Of a DNA stretch of 64,000 bases, positions 1 to 8,704 are shown piece after piece; position 1 is the stretch's first letter; each line of letters opens with the position of its first letter. The notes under the pieces are model-generated. The model worked only from the letters and a program-made list of their open reading frames with translations. It made no database searches and was not told the DNA's origin. The stretch comes from Micromonospora sp. MW-13 (GTDB taxonomy: Bacteria; Actinomycetota; Actinomycetes; Mycobacteriales; Micromonosporaceae), in the NCBI RefSeq assembly GCF_003434305.1, contig NZ_QKKX01000054.1:90012-154011 (forward strand). Reading direction: 5' to 3'. The position numbers and the translations under genes were made by a program.

Positions 1-79
1 GCAGCACCATCACGGCCGCAGCGACCAGGGTCAGTGCGAGGATGCCCAGCCAGCGTGGCGTCAGGAGGAACCGGTACAC
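1..79 (-). CDS. SURF1 family protein, N-terminal fragment (runs off window)
   Basis: Reading leftward from a GTG at 79-77, the translation begins with YRFLLTPRWLG and continues into a hydrophobic helix. This is the typical actinobacterial SURF1 N-terminus, whose family assists assembly of cytochrome c oxidase in the membrane. Only 26 codons are in the window, so the conserved C-terminal half cannot be checked. A TAGCCT hexamer lies 6 nt upstream of the GTG, which would fit a leaderless transcript. The call rests on the short N-terminal motif and the membrane segment. Confidence 0.72.
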   Translation of the reverse strand, partial: MYRFLLTPRWLGILALTLVAAAVMVL

Positions 80-174
80 GCGTCGAGGCTACCCGTATGA
101 CGGCCACCACTGGCCGCGGCGGGCCACCACGGCCCCGCAGCCGCCGGCCGGGCCGGGCGTAGGCGGGCTACAAG

Positions 175-192
175 GAGCACCGGGCGGTGCTC
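175..192. terminator. Short hairpin downstream of the PBP gene
   Basis: A 7-bp perfect stem (GAGCACC/GGTGCTC) with a 4-nt loop lies 15 bp beyond the stop of the penicillin-binding protein gene and before the SURF1 start. It could terminate PBP transcription. There is no U-tract, as is usual in high-GC actinobacteria. Confidence 0.4.
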
Positions 193-206
193 GGGTGGGT
201 GGTGGG

Positions 207-2339
207 TCAGCCGACTATTGCGTCGGAGGGTGGGGTGAACTGGCGGGTGGGTTGGCCCTTGAGGGCGTCGTGGAGGGTCTGGGCGACCGCGTTGACCGGG
301 ATCTGGGACTGGCCGTCGCCCACCGCGTTGAACGGATTGTCCGGGTCGGCGATGAAGCTCGCCGCCGCCAGCTCCGGGGTGTACCCGACGAACCAGGCCG
401 ACCGGGTGCTGTCCGTGGTGCCCGTCTTGCCGGCCACCGGCCGTCCCACGGTGCCCCGCACGCTGTCCGCCGTCGACCAGCCCCCGCAGCCACCCTTCGC
501 CGGGGTGTCCCCGGTGGGGCAGCGGGCGGCGTCGGTGGCGGCCCGGGCGGCGTCCGCGCTGACCACCTGTCGGCAGCGCGGCTTGGCGATCTCCCGCTCG
601 ATCCCGCCGGCCGTGGTGTACGTCGCCGGATTGCCGTCCCGGTTGCTGATCGACTGGACCGGCATCGCCTCGCAGTACCGCCCGTCGGCGGCGATCGCGG
701 CGTAGGCGTTCGCCATCTCCAGCGGGGTGGCGTCGGAGACGCCGAGGGTGAACGCGCCCCACTTCTTCGCCTTGCCGGGTGACGCCTGCTCCCGGTCGAC
801 GTCGGTGCGCCAGCGCAGCCCGAGCTGCTCGGCGAGCCGGACCGCGGCGTCCGCCCCGACCTTCTCCTCCAGTTGTACGAAGTAGGTGTTCACCGACTTG
901 CCGAAGCCGGACCACATGGTCTGCCGGCCGGTCATCGCGGCGCTCGCGTTGGACGGGGCCCAGCCGTCGTAGATCGCCGACTGGTACTTGTACGGCGAGT
1001 CGTACGCGGTGGACAGCGGCATGCCCGCGTTGAGCGCGGCCAGCATCGGGAACATCTTGAACGTCGACCCGGCCTGGTACCCGGGCAGATCGCCGCCGCC
1101 GAGCAGCGGCGCGACCGTGTTCGGGTAGTTCGCCTTCACCTTCGGGCCGGCCTCCGGGTTCGAGCTGAGCCCGTTCTCGCTGACGTCCAGCGAGTAGTTC
1201 CGGTTCACCGCCATCGCCTTCACCCGCCCGGTCCCCGGTTCGGCGAGCACGATGCCGTTGGCGAACGGGCTGCCGGTGCTGTCCTTGGCCCCGACGTTGT
1301 TCTCGGCCGCCTCCTGCATCTTCGGGTCGATGCTGAGCACGATCCGGTAGCCGCCCCGGCGCAGCTTGTCCATCCGTTCCAGCCGGTTCTCGCCGAACGC
1401 CGGCTGCGCGCTCCACCAGTTCTTGAGGTAGTCGCAGGCGAAGCCCCAGCTGTTGTACTTCTCCGGCAGCGAGGCGCAGTCGTTCGGCGGGTTGGTCAGC
1501 CGTAGCTGGATCGGCTCGGCCTTCGCCGCCGTGGCGTCGTCCGGCGAGAGGTAGCCGAGCTGGGCCATCCGGTCGAGCACGTAGTTGCGCCGCCCGGTGG
1601 CGTCCTTCTGGTCGGAGGTGACCGGATCGTACTCCGACGGGGACTTGACCAGGCCGGCGAGGGTGGCCGACTCGGCCGGGGTGAGGGTGGCCGGCGTCTT
1701 GGAGAAGAAGATCTGCGCGGCGGCGTAGATGCCGTACGCCCGGTGGCCGAAGTACGCGGAGTTCAGGTAGCGCTCCAGGATCTGCTCCTTGCTCAGCTCC
1801 TTCTCCACGTCCAGGGCCATCCGCATCTCCTTGACCTTGCGCAGGCTGGTCTGCTGGGTGGCCTCCTGGACCTCCTTCGGGGTCCGGGCGCTGTCGCGCA
1901 GGGCCATCCGGACGAACTGCATGGTCAGGGTCGACGCGCCCTGGGACACCCCGCCGGAGCGGGAGTTGGCCACGAAGGCCCGGGCGACGCCCTTCGGGTC
2001 GACGCCGTGGTGTTGGTAGAAGCGGCTGTCCTCGGCGGCCACGATGGCCTGCTGGATGTTCGGGGACATGTCCGACAGCTTCGTGTAGCGCCGGTACTCC
2101 TCGTAGAACATCGTCAGCACGGTCTTGCCGTCGGGCGCGTACAGGTAGGAGGTCTCGGCGGGCAGCGCGGTGCGCAGGATGTTCGTCTTCTGCTCCACGG
2201 CGTGCGCGGTGGCCTTGGCGCCGAGCCCGGTGAAGGCGGCCAGCGGGTAGAGGGCTCCGGCGAGCACGATGCCCGCGATCAGCCCGGCACGTAGGAGAGG
2301 GACGAGACGACCAGCGCCAGCAAGGGGTCGGTTGCTCAC
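207..2339 (-). CDS. Class A penicillin-binding protein (transglycosylase/transpeptidase)
   Basis: This 710-residue bifunctional peptidoglycan synthase has an N-terminal membrane anchor at about residues 14-36, so the catalytic domains face outward. The GT51 glycosyltransferase shows the catalytic motif E103DSRFYQHHG and GASTLTMQ (134-141). The transpeptidase shows the active-site tetrad S425TFK, the S482VN motif and K638TGTTD. Length and domain order are normal for PBP1-type enzymes, which polymerise lipid II glycan strands and cross-link the stem peptides. The start is GTG at 2339-2337 with no clear ribosome-binding site. A TAGCTT hexamer shortly upstream suggests a leaderless mRNA. The gene is divergent from cobC, and a perfect palindrome lies in the shared upstream region. 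Confidence 0.95.
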   Translation of the reverse strand: MSNRPLAGAGRLVPLLRAGLIAGIVLAGALYPLAAFTGLGAKATAHAVEQKTNILRTALPAETSYLYAPDGKTVLTMFYEEYRRYTKLSDMSPNIQQAIVAAEDSRFYQHHGVDPKGVARAFVANSRSGGVSQGASTLTMQFVRMALRDSARTPKEVQEATQQTSLRKVKEMRMALDVEKELSKEQILERYLNSAYFGHRAYGIYAAAQIFFSKTPATLTPAESATLAGLVKSPSEYDPVTSDQKDATGRRNYVLDRMAQLGYLSPDDATAAKAEPIQLRLTNPPNDCASLPEKYNSWGFACDYLKNWWSAQPAFGENRLERMDKLRRGGYRIVLSIDPKMQEAAENNVGAKDSTGSPFANGIVLAEPGTGRVKAMAVNRNYSLDVSENGLSSNPEAGPKVKANYPNTVAPLLGGGDLPGYQAGSTFKMFPMLAALNAGMPLSTAYDSPYKYQSAIYDGWAPSNASAAMTGRQTMWSGFGKSVNTYFVQLEEKVGADAAVRLAEQLGLRWRTDVDREQASPGKAKKWGAFTLGVSDATPLEMANAYAAIAADGRYCEAMPVQSISNRDGNPATYTTAGGIEREIAKPRCRQVVSADAARAATDAARCPTGDTPAKGGCGGWSTADSVRGTVGRPVAGKTGTTDSTRSAWFVGYTPELAAASFIADPDNPFNAVGDGQSQIPVNAVAQTLHDALKGQPTRQFTPPSDAIVG

Positions 2340-2354
2340 AGGGTCAAGCTATGA

Positions 2355-2373
2355 CATTTCCGATTCGGAAATG
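2355..2373. promoter_or_regulatory. Perfect palindrome between the divergent PBP and cobC genes
   Basis: CATTTCCGA and TCGGAAATG form a 9-1-9 perfect inverted repeat centred on position 2364. It is in an unusually AT-rich patch (about 2350-2390), 16 bp from the PBP start codon. It would fall in the -10/-35 zone of the PBP promoter, so it may be an operator. No regulator is identified. Confidence 0.45.
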
Positions 2374-2472
2374 AGAAGAATTCATAAACGGGAAGGTGGG
2401 TCGGCGGGTGGTGACGCGGCCCACCCCGGGATGCGCTGTCCCGCACGGCGGCTTCCCGGCAGGATCGCGGAC

Positions 2473-3555
2473 ATGCGTGCTCAGCCGGCATCGACGACCC
2501 CCACCCGGGATGAGCCGGACCTCGGCCACCACGGGGACGCCGAGGTCGGCGACGGCCTGGTCGACCTCGCGGTCAACGTGCGGCGGGCCCCGATGCCGGA
2601 CTGGCTGGCCGACCCGATCACCGCGGCGCTGGGCGACCTGGCCGCGTACCCGGACCCCCGGCCGGCACGCGCGGCCGTCGCCGGCCGGCACGGGCGTCCC
2701 CCGGAGGAGGTACTGCTCACCGCCGGGGCGGCCGAGGGGTTCGTGCTGCTCGCCCGGGCGCTGACCGGGATGCGCCGGCCGGTGGTCGTGCACCCGCAGT
2801 TCACCGAGCCGGAGGCCGCGCTGCGGGCCGCCGGGCACGAGGTCGAGCGGGTGCTGCTCGACCCGGCGGAGGACTTCCGGCTCGATCCCGCCCGGGTGCC
2901 GGACGACGCCGACCTCGTCATGATCGGCAACCCGACCAACCCCACCTCGGTGCTGCATCCGGCCGCCGATCTCGCCGCGCTGGCCCGCCCCGGCCGCGTC
3001 CTCGTCGTCGACGAGGCGTTCGCCGACACCACCGCCGCGCCCGGCGTACCGGGTGAACCGGCGTCCCTGGCCGCCCGCCGGGACCTGCCCGGCCTGGTCG
3101 TGGTGCGCAGCCTGACCAAGACCTGGGGGCTGGCCGGGCTGCGGATCGGCTACCTGCTCGGCGACGCCGGGCTGCTGGCCCGGCTGGCCGCGGCCCAGCC
3201 GCTCTGGGCGGTCTCCACCCCGGCGCTCGCCGCCGCCACCGCCTGCGCCTCCCCGGCCGCCGTCGCGGCCGAGCGCGCGATCGCCGCCGCGCTGGCGGCC
3301 GACCGCGACCACCTGTCCGCCCGCCTGTCGGCCCTGCCGGGGGTACGCGTCGCGGGCCGCCCGGCCAGCGCGTTCGTGCTGGTCCACCTGCCCGGCGCGG
3401 CCGAGGTACGGCAGCGCCTGCGCCAGTGCGGCTGGGCGGTACGCCGGGGCGACACCTTCCCCGGCCTCGGCCCCGACTGGCTGCGGGTGGCTGTACGCGA
3501 CCGGGCCACCACCGACGCGTTCACCCAGATACTGGCGGAGATCCTGGAGGCATGA
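2473..3555 (+). CDS. cobC: PLP-dependent aminotransferase-like CobC (Rv2231c type)
   Basis: A class I/II fold aminotransferase of 360 residues. The PLP lysine lies in SLTK (K216), followed by the phosphate-binding region TWGLAGLRIGY. An NPTNPTS motif in the middle and a VVDEAF aspartate are also typical. Proteins of this type lie in corrinoid gene groups and resemble histidinol-phosphate aminotransferase and threonine-phosphate decarboxylase; the latter makes the aminopropanol arm of the lower nucleotide loop of B12. The ATG at 2473 is preferred over an upstream in-frame ATG at 2269 because the extension overlaps the PBP gene and its promoter. The stop overlaps the cobT start (ATGA). The exact reaction is inferred from context; a histidinol-phosphate aminotransferase role is the main alternative. 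Confidence 0.85.
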   Translation: MRAQPASTTPTRDEPDLGHHGDAEVGDGLVDLAVNVRRAPMPDWLADPITAALGDLAAYPDPRPARAAVAGRHGRPPEEVLLTAGAAEGFVLLARALTGMRRPVVVHPQFTEPEAALRAAGHEVERVLLDPAEDFRLDPARVPDDADLVMIGNPTNPTSVLHPAADLAALARPGRVLVVDEAFADTTAAPGVPGEPASLAARRDLPGLVVVRSLTKTWGLAGLRIGYLLGDAGLLARLAAAQPLWAVSTPALAAATACASPAAVAAERAIAAALAADRDHLSARLSALPGVRVAGRPASAFVLVHLPGAAEVRQRLRQCGWAVRRGDTFPGLGPDWLRVAVRDRATTDAFTQILAEILEA

Positions 3556-4625
3556 TGCTCGAGTCCACGGTCGCGGCGATCCGGCCGCTCGACGAGCCGG
3601 CGATGGTGGCCGCCGGGGAGCTGCACGGCCGGCTCACCAAGCCGGCCGGCTCGCTGGGCGCCCTGGAGGAACTCTCCGTCCGGCTCGCCGGGCTGGCCGC
3701 CGCCTGCCCCCCGCCGCTGCCCGAGCCGGCCGCCGTGGCGATCTTCGCCGGCGACCACGGCGTGCACGCCCAGGGGGTGACCCCCTGGCCGCAGGAGGTC
3801 ACCGCGCAGATGGTCGGCAACTTCCTGGCCGGCGGGGCGGTGGTCAACGCGTTCGCCCGGCAGGTCGGCGCCTCGGTCACCGTGGTCGACGTCGGCCTCG
3901 CCACCCCGCTGCCGCCCGCCCCGCCCGTCCCGGCGGGCGGTCCCCGGCTGGTGGCGGCGAACGTACGCCCCGGCACCCGTGACCTCGCCGTCACCGCCGC
4001 CCTCACCCGGGACGAGGCCCGCGCCGCCGTGGAGACCGGCATCCGGGTCGCCCGGGAGTTGATCGACGCCGGGGCGGGCATCCTGCTCACCGGGGACATG
4101 GGCATCGGCAACACCACCCCGGCCGCCGTGCTGGTCGCCGCGTTCACCGGCATCGCCCCGGCCGAGGCGACCGGTCGGGGCACCGGGGTGGACGACCCGA
4201 CGTACGCCCGCAAGGTCGACGTGGTCCGGGCGGCACTGGCCCGGCACGCCCCCGACCCGGCCGACCCGCTCGGCGTGCTCGCCGCGGTCGGCGGCCTGGA
4301 GCACGCCGCCCTGGCCGGGCTGATCCTGGGCGCCGCCGCTCGCCGGGTGCCGGTGCTGCTCGACGGGGTGATCGCGGTCAGCGCGGCGCTCGCCGCCGCC
4401 GCGTTCGCCCCGGAGGCGGTGGGCGCGATGGTCGCCGGGCACCGCTCGGCCGAGCCGGGCGCGTCGGCCGCGCTGCGCCACCTCGGGCTCGACCCGCTGA
4501 TCGACCTCGGGCTGCGCCTCGGCGAGGGCACCGGCGCGCTGCTCGCCCTGCCGGTGGTCACCGGCGCGGTCCGGGTGCTGCACGAGGTGGCCACCTTCGA
4601 CTCGGCCGGGGTGGCCGAGAAGTGA
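3552..4625 (+). CDS. cobT: Nicotinate-nucleotide--dimethylbenzimidazole phosphoribosyltransferase
   Basis: CobT transfers phosphoribose from nicotinate mononucleotide to 5,6-dimethylbenzimidazole, making alpha-ribazole phosphate for the lower ligand of cobalamin. The 357-residue product has the family length. Its motifs include KPAGSLG near the N-terminus, FAGDHGVHAQGVTPWPQEVT in the first third, a TGDMGIGNTTPA loop and a C-terminal EGTGA segment whose glutamate corresponds to the catalytic base. Start ATG 3552 overlaps the cobC stop by four bases, so translation is probably coupled. A second ATG directly follows. The pair with cobC marks a small cobalamin-assembly operon; no cobalamin riboswitch was recognised upstream. 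Confidence 0.95.
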   Translation: MMLESTVAAIRPLDEPAMVAAGELHGRLTKPAGSLGALEELSVRLAGLAAACPPPLPEPAAVAIFAGDHGVHAQGVTPWPQEVTAQMVGNFLAGGAVVNAFARQVGASVTVVDVGLATPLPPAPPVPAGGPRLVAANVRPGTRDLAVTAALTRDEARAAVETGIRVARELIDAGAGILLTGDMGIGNTTPAAVLVAAFTGIAPAEATGRGTGVDDPTYARKVDVVRAALARHAPDPADPLGVLAAVGGLEHAALAGLILGAAARRVPVLLDGVIAVSAALAAAAFAPEAVGAMVAGHRSAEPGASAALRHLGLDPLIDLGLRLGEGTGALLALPVVTGAVRVLHEVATFDSAGVAEK

Positions 4626-4626
4626 G

Positions 4627-4741
4627 CGGGCGAGCGATCCGGTTCCGTGCCACCGCGGGGCGGGGCGAGCGGACCGTCCGGCCCGGCGGCGCGGCGTCCG
4701 TCGCGGTGGCACGCAGCGGGCGGACGATCCGGCCCGGTGCC
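4627..4741. repeat. Imperfect 25-bp direct repeat between cobT and cysG
   Basis: Positions 4627-4651 and 4717-4741 agree at 20 of 25 bases, sharing CGGGCG, CGATCCGG and GTGCC blocks. A weaker third copy lies between them. The repeats fill the 127-bp intergenic spacer. They may be chance similarity in very GC-rich DNA or a small regulatory or recombination relic. Confidence 0.3.
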
Positions 4742-4752
4742 GGGGCGGCGGC

Positions 4753-6006
4753 GTGAGCGCCAACCCGTACCCCCTCGGCCTTCGGCTGGCCGGCCGGCGG
4801 GTGGTCGTGGTGGGCGGGGGCGCGGTGGCCACCCGGCGGGTGCCGGCGCTGCTCGACGCGGGCGCGGACGTCCTGGTGGTCTCGCCGGAGCTGACCCCGG
4901 CCCTGCGCGCCCACGTCGACGCCGGCCGGCTGCGCTGGGAGCCGCGCCGCTTCGCCCCGAGCGATCTGGACGGCGCCTGGCTGGTCCAGGCCGCCGTCGA
5001 CGACCCGGCCGCCGCGGCGGCGGTCAGCGCCGCCGCCGACGAGCGCCGGATCTTCTGCGTCCGCGCCGACGACCGGGCCGCCGCCACCGCCTGGACCCCG
5101 GCAGTCACCCGGCACGGCGCGGTCACCGTCGCCGTCCTCGGCGGCGGCGATCCCCGCCGGGCCATGTCGGTCCGCGACGCCGTCCGCGCCCTGTTGAGTG
5201 CCGGCCAGGGGCCCCGGGCGGCGACCCCGGGGGCCGCTGTCGACACCTCGCGGCGGAGCGGGCCGGGGCGCGAGCCCGCCGCCGGCCGGGTGGCGCTGGT
5301 CGGGGCCGGGCCGGGCGACCCGGAGCTGATCACCGTGCAGGGGTGGCGGCTGCTCACCGAGGCCGACGTGGTGGTCGCCGACCGGCTGGTGCCCGGGCTG
5401 CTCTTGGACGAGCTGCGCCCCGACGTCGAGCTGGTGGACGCCTCGAAGATCCCGTACGGGCCGTCCCGGGCCCAGGAGGAGATCAACCGGATCCTCGTCG
5501 ACCGGGCGCTGGCCGGCGCGTTCGTGGTCCGACTCAAGGGCGGCGACCCGTACGTCTTCGGCCGGGGCGGCGAGGAGCTGCTGGCCTGCGCGGCGGCCGG
5601 GGTGCCGGTGACCGTGGTCCCCGGGGTGACCAGCTCGATCGCCGCCCCGGCGGCGGCCGGCGTCCCGGTCACCCACCGGGCGGTGGCGCACGAGTTCACC
5701 GTGGTCTCCGGGCACGTCGCGCCCGACTCGCCGGCCTCCCTGGTGCGCTGGGAGGCCCTCGCCGGGCTGCGCGGCACGCTGGTGATCCTGATGGGGCTGA
5801 AGAACCTGGCCGCGATCACCGAGACCCTGATCGCCCACGGCCGCCCCGCCGGGACCCCGGCGGCCGTCGTGCAGGAGGGGACCACCGGTGGCCAGCGGAG
5901 CCTCCGGTCGACTCTCGGGGCGGTGGCCGCCGACGTGGTCGCGGCGGGCCTGCGGCCACCGGCCGTGGTGGTCGTCGGCGACGTGGTGGGAGCGCTCGAC
6001 GGCTGA
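4753..6006 (+). CDS. cysG: Siroheme synthase: precorrin-2 dehydrogenase fused to uroporphyrinogen-III C-methyltransferase
   Basis: The 417-residue protein combines two modules. The N-terminal CysG_N module (about 1-165) starts with a Rossmann NAD-binding loop, VVVGGGAVATRR, and oxidises precorrin-2, and in full CysG also inserts iron. The C-terminal module (about 180-417) is the SAM-dependent uroporphyrinogen methyltransferase, with GAGPGDPEL (from G184), the VVADRLV segment, VRLKGGDPYVFGRGGEE and VVPGVTSSIAAPA. A variable linker separates the modules. Precorrin-2 is the branch point for siroheme (sulfite and nitrite reductases) and cobalamin, which fits the upstream cobC-cobT pair. The start is GTG at 4753, since the frame upstream is not conserved-looking. 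Confidence 0.93.
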   Translation: MSANPYPLGLRLAGRRVVVVGGGAVATRRVPALLDAGADVLVVSPELTPALRAHVDAGRLRWEPRRFAPSDLDGAWLVQAAVDDPAAAAAVSAAADERRIFCVRADDRAAATAWTPAVTRHGAVTVAVLGGGDPRRAMSVRDAVRALLSAGQGPRAATPGAAVDTSRRSGPGREPAAGRVALVGAGPGDPELITVQGWRLLTEADVVVADRLVPGLLLDELRPDVELVDASKIPYGPSRAQEEINRILVDRALAGAFVVRLKGGDPYVFGRGGEELLACAAAGVPVTVVPGVTSSIAAPAAAGVPVTHRAVAHEFTVVSGHVAPDSPASLVRWEALAGLRGTLVILMGLKNLAAITETLIAHGRPAGTPAAVVQEGTTGGQRSLRSTLGAVAADVVAAGLRPPAVVVVGDVVGALDG

Positions 6007-6047
6007 GCCGGCGGGCGCCCCCGTCCCGGCCCGGCGGGTTCCCGGAA

Positions 6048-6090
6048 CGTGAACGGCGGCCGGAGACGGAGTCTCCGGCCGCCGTTCACG
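6048..6090. terminator. Strong bidirectional hairpin between convergent cysG and otsB-GH15 genes
   Basis: A 20-bp perfect inverted repeat (6048-6067 with 6071-6090) closes a 3-nt loop. It lies between the cysG stop (6006) and the stop of the convergent glycoside hydrolase gene (6098). Perfect stem, short loop and convergent context make an intrinsic terminator serving both strands the best reading. Confidence 0.85.
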
Positions 6091-6097
6091 CGTCAGG

Positions 6098-8704
6098 TCA
6101 CTGCTTGAGCATGTTGTCCAGCAGCAGGGCGCAGCGGATCAGGCCGAGGTGGCTGTACGCCTGCGGGTGGTTGCCCAGCCCGCGCTCGGCCAGCGGGTCG
6201 TACTGCTCCGGGAGCAGCCCCGTCGGGCCCGCCGTGTCGACCATCTGGGTGAACAGCTCCTCCGCGTCGGTGCGCCGCCCGGTGCGCAGGTACGCCTCGA
6301 TCAGCCACGCCGTGCAGATGTGGAAGCCGCCCTCGCGCCCCGGCAGGCCGTCGTCCCAGTGGTACCGGTAGACGACCGGTCCGCTGCGCAGGTCCGCCTC
6401 GATCCTGAGCACGGTGGACAGGAAGCGCGGGTCGTCGCCCGGGAGCAGCCCGGACAGGCCGATCCACAGCGACGACGCGTCCATGTCCTCGTCGCCGTAC
6501 GCGACGCTGTACGCCTCGACGTCGGCGTGCCAGCCGTACTCCAGGACGTTGGCGCCGATCCGGTCGCGCAGGTCCACCCACTCCGGCCGGTCCTCGCCGC
6601 CGTGCTGCCGCACCACGTGCAGCGCCCGGTCGACGGTCATCCAGCACATCACCTTGGAGAAGATGTGGTGCCGCGGGGGGAGGCGGGCCTCCCAGATGCC
6701 GTGGTCGGGCTCGTGCCAGCGGCGGCGGACCGCCTCGACCATGTTCTCCAGCACCCGCCACTCGTCCTCGCGCACCGAGCCCCGGGCATCGGCCACGGCC
6801 GCGATCAGGTCGGCGATCGGGCCGAACACGTCGAGCTGGAGCTGGTGGTTGGCGAGGTTGCCGACCCGCACCGGCCGGGAGCCGGCGTACCCGGGCAGGG
6901 TGTCGATGACCGCCTCGGCGCCCAGCTCGTACCCGTCGACCGTGTAGAGCGGGTGCAGCCGCTCGGGGTGGCCGCCGGTGCGGTCGATGCAGCCGTCCAC
7001 CCAGCGCAGCAGCGCCTCGGCCTCCTCGATGGAGCCGAGGTCGACCAGTGCCCGCGCGGTCATCGACGCGTCGCGCAGCCAGCAGTACCGGTAGTCCCAG
7101 TTCCGCACGCCGCCCAACTCCTCGGGCAGCGAGGTGGTCGCCGCGGCGAGGATCGAGCCGGTCGCCTCGTGGCAGAGCCCGCGCAGGGTCAGCGCGCTGC
7201 GGGCGACCAGGTCCCGGGCGGTGGTGGGCAGCCGCAGCGACGCCACCCAGTCCTTCCACGGCTGCTCGGCGGCGGCCTGCCGCTCGTGGACCGGCAGCCG
7301 GTGGTGTTCCAGGCTGTGCGTGCCGAAGCGCAGCTCCAACACCACCTGCCCGCCGGCGGCGGACAGGTCCACGACGGCCTTGGCCGTCTCGTACCCGCCG
7401 TCGTTGCTGACCTGCCACTCGACGCCGGGGGAGTAGAGCGCGATCGGCTCGTTGGAGCCGAGCACCAGCAGGCCGTCGCCGACCGGCTGGAGCTGGGTGG
7501 CCACCTGGCCGAACTCGGGCCGGGGAGCGAACTCCACCCGGACCCGCCCGGAGCCGGTCAGCACCCGGACCAGGGTCGAGTCGCCGGTGAAGACCACCGG
7601 GCCGTCGGGTGTGGTTTCCCGGGCCGGCGTGTCCAGCCAGTCGGTGACGGTGAGGCCCGACCAGCGGGTCTCCACCGTCATCGTGCCGGAGCGGTAACGC
7701 TGGCCGAGCGGGATGCCGCCGCGCTCGGGAGCCACGCTGAAGTGCCCGGCAGGGCTGCCGCCGACCAGGTCGGCGAAGATCGCCGCCGAGTCCGGCTTGG
7801 GGTGGCAGAGCCAGGTGACCTTGGCGTCGGGGGTGAGCAGGGCGACGGTACGCCCGTTGGCGAGCATCGAGTGCCGCTCGATCGGCACGGCCCGCTCGCC
7901 GAAGAGCCAGTGCCGCCGGGTCTCCAGCAGCAGGCCGAGCGCGCGGGCGGCCTCGATCGGCTCGGCGACCCGGTAGTCGGCCCGGGTCTCGCCGATGCCG
8001 ATCTTGATGCCCATGTCCGGGCCGTGCAGGTTGCCGAAGGCGTTCTCGTCGGTGACGTCGTCGCCGATGAACAGCACCGCGCTCGCCGAGAGTTGGGTGC
8101 GGAGCTGGTCGACGGCGGTGCCCTTGTGGGTCGCCACCACCGACAGCTCGATCACCTCCTTGCCCTGGGTGACGGTGACGCCGTCCCAGGTGGCCGGGCC
8201 GGTGCGGACCGCCTCGACGGCCGCGGCGGCGACCTGCGGGTCGAGCCCGCGGGTGTGCACCGCGACGCTGGCCGGCTTGCGCTCCAGCCGGACGCCCGGA
8301 TGGGCGTTGGCGATCTCGCGCAGCGCGTCGCGCAGCCGGGTGCGCACGGCGATCAGCTCGGGGGAGAGCCGCTCGACGAAGCCGATGTCGAACTCGGAGC
8401 CGTGGCTGCCGACCAGGTGCACCTCGCTGGGCAGCCGGGACAGCGCGGCCAGGTCACGCAGCGCCCGGCCGGAGACCACCGCGACGGTGGTCTGCGGCAG
8501 CGCGGCGAGCGCCCGGACGGCGGCGACGGACTCGGGCAGCGGCACGGCCTTGCTCGGGTCCTCCACGATCGGCGCGAGGGTGCCGTCGTAGTCGCAGGCG
8601 ACGAGGAGCTGGGGAACCCGGGCTATCCGCCCGATGGCCGCCCGAAGCTCGGGATCCAGCACTCCCGCGGCCGGGGCCGCCCCGTCGTGGACGGACGTGT
8701 TCAC
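6098..8704 (-). CDS. otsB: Trehalose-6-phosphate phosphatase fused to a GH15 glucoamylase-like domain
   Basis: This 868-residue protein has an N-terminal HAD-type OtsB domain (about 1-245) with the nucleophile motif D38YDGT, VVSGR and a later GDDVTDE metal-binding loop. It dephosphorylates trehalose-6-phosphate to trehalose. The C-terminal part (about 260-868) is a family 15 glycoside hydrolase with an (alpha/alpha)6 barrel. It shows NWDYRYCWLRDA, WVDGCIDRTG, and LPEQYDP near the end, where one catalytic glutamate is expected. GH15 members include glucoamylases and actinobacterial trehalases. The GTG start (8704) overlaps the otsA stop as GTGA, so the two are co-translated. Fusing a phosphatase to a possible trehalose hydrolase is odd metabolically; the GH15 substrate cannot be fixed from sequence. 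Confidence 0.93.
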   Translation of the reverse strand: MNTSVHDGAAPAAGVLDPELRAAIGRIARVPQLLVACDYDGTLAPIVEDPSKAVPLPESVAAVRALAALPQTTVAVVSGRALRDLAALSRLPSEVHLVGSHGSEFDIGFVERLSPELIAVRTRLRDALREIANAHPGVRLERKPASVAVHTRGLDPQVAAAAVEAVRTGPATWDGVTVTQGKEVIELSVVATHKGTAVDQLRTQLSASAVLFIGDDVTDENAFGNLHGPDMGIKIGIGETRADYRVAEPIEAARALGLLLETRRHWLFGERAVPIERHSMLANGRTVALLTPDAKVTWLCHPKPDSAAIFADLVGGSPAGHFSVAPERGGIPLGQRYRSGTMTVETRWSGLTVTDWLDTPARETTPDGPVVFTGDSTLVRVLTGSGRVRVEFAPRPEFGQVATQLQPVGDGLLVLGSNEPIALYSPGVEWQVSNDGGYETAKAVVDLSAAGGQVVLELRFGTHSLEHHRLPVHERQAAAEQPWKDWVASLRLPTTARDLVARSALTLRGLCHEATGSILAAATTSLPEELGGVRNWDYRYCWLRDASMTARALVDLGSIEEAEALLRWVDGCIDRTGGHPERLHPLYTVDGYELGAEAVIDTLPGYAGSRPVRVGNLANHQLQLDVFGPIADLIAAVADARGSVREDEWRVLENMVEAVRRRWHEPDHGIWEARLPPRHHIFSKVMCWMTVDRALHVVRQHGGEDRPEWVDLRDRIGANVLEYGWHADVEAYSVAYGDEDMDASSLWIGLSGLLPGDDPRFLSTVLRIEADLRSGPVVYRYHWDDGLPGREGGFHICTAWLIEAYLRTGRRTDAEELFTQMVDTAGPTGLLPEQYDPLAERGLGNHPQAYSHLGLIRCALLLDNMLKQ

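Noticed and set aside
2340..2472. Cobalamin riboswitch upstream of cobC
   Set aside because: The expected B12-box and conserved stem pattern were not found, and the region is short and AT-rich.
3150..6089. A 979-codon antisense frame across cobC, cobT and cysG
   Set aside because: Low-complexity Ser/Thr/Pro/Arg composition without motifs; the three sense genes are well-conserved enzymes.
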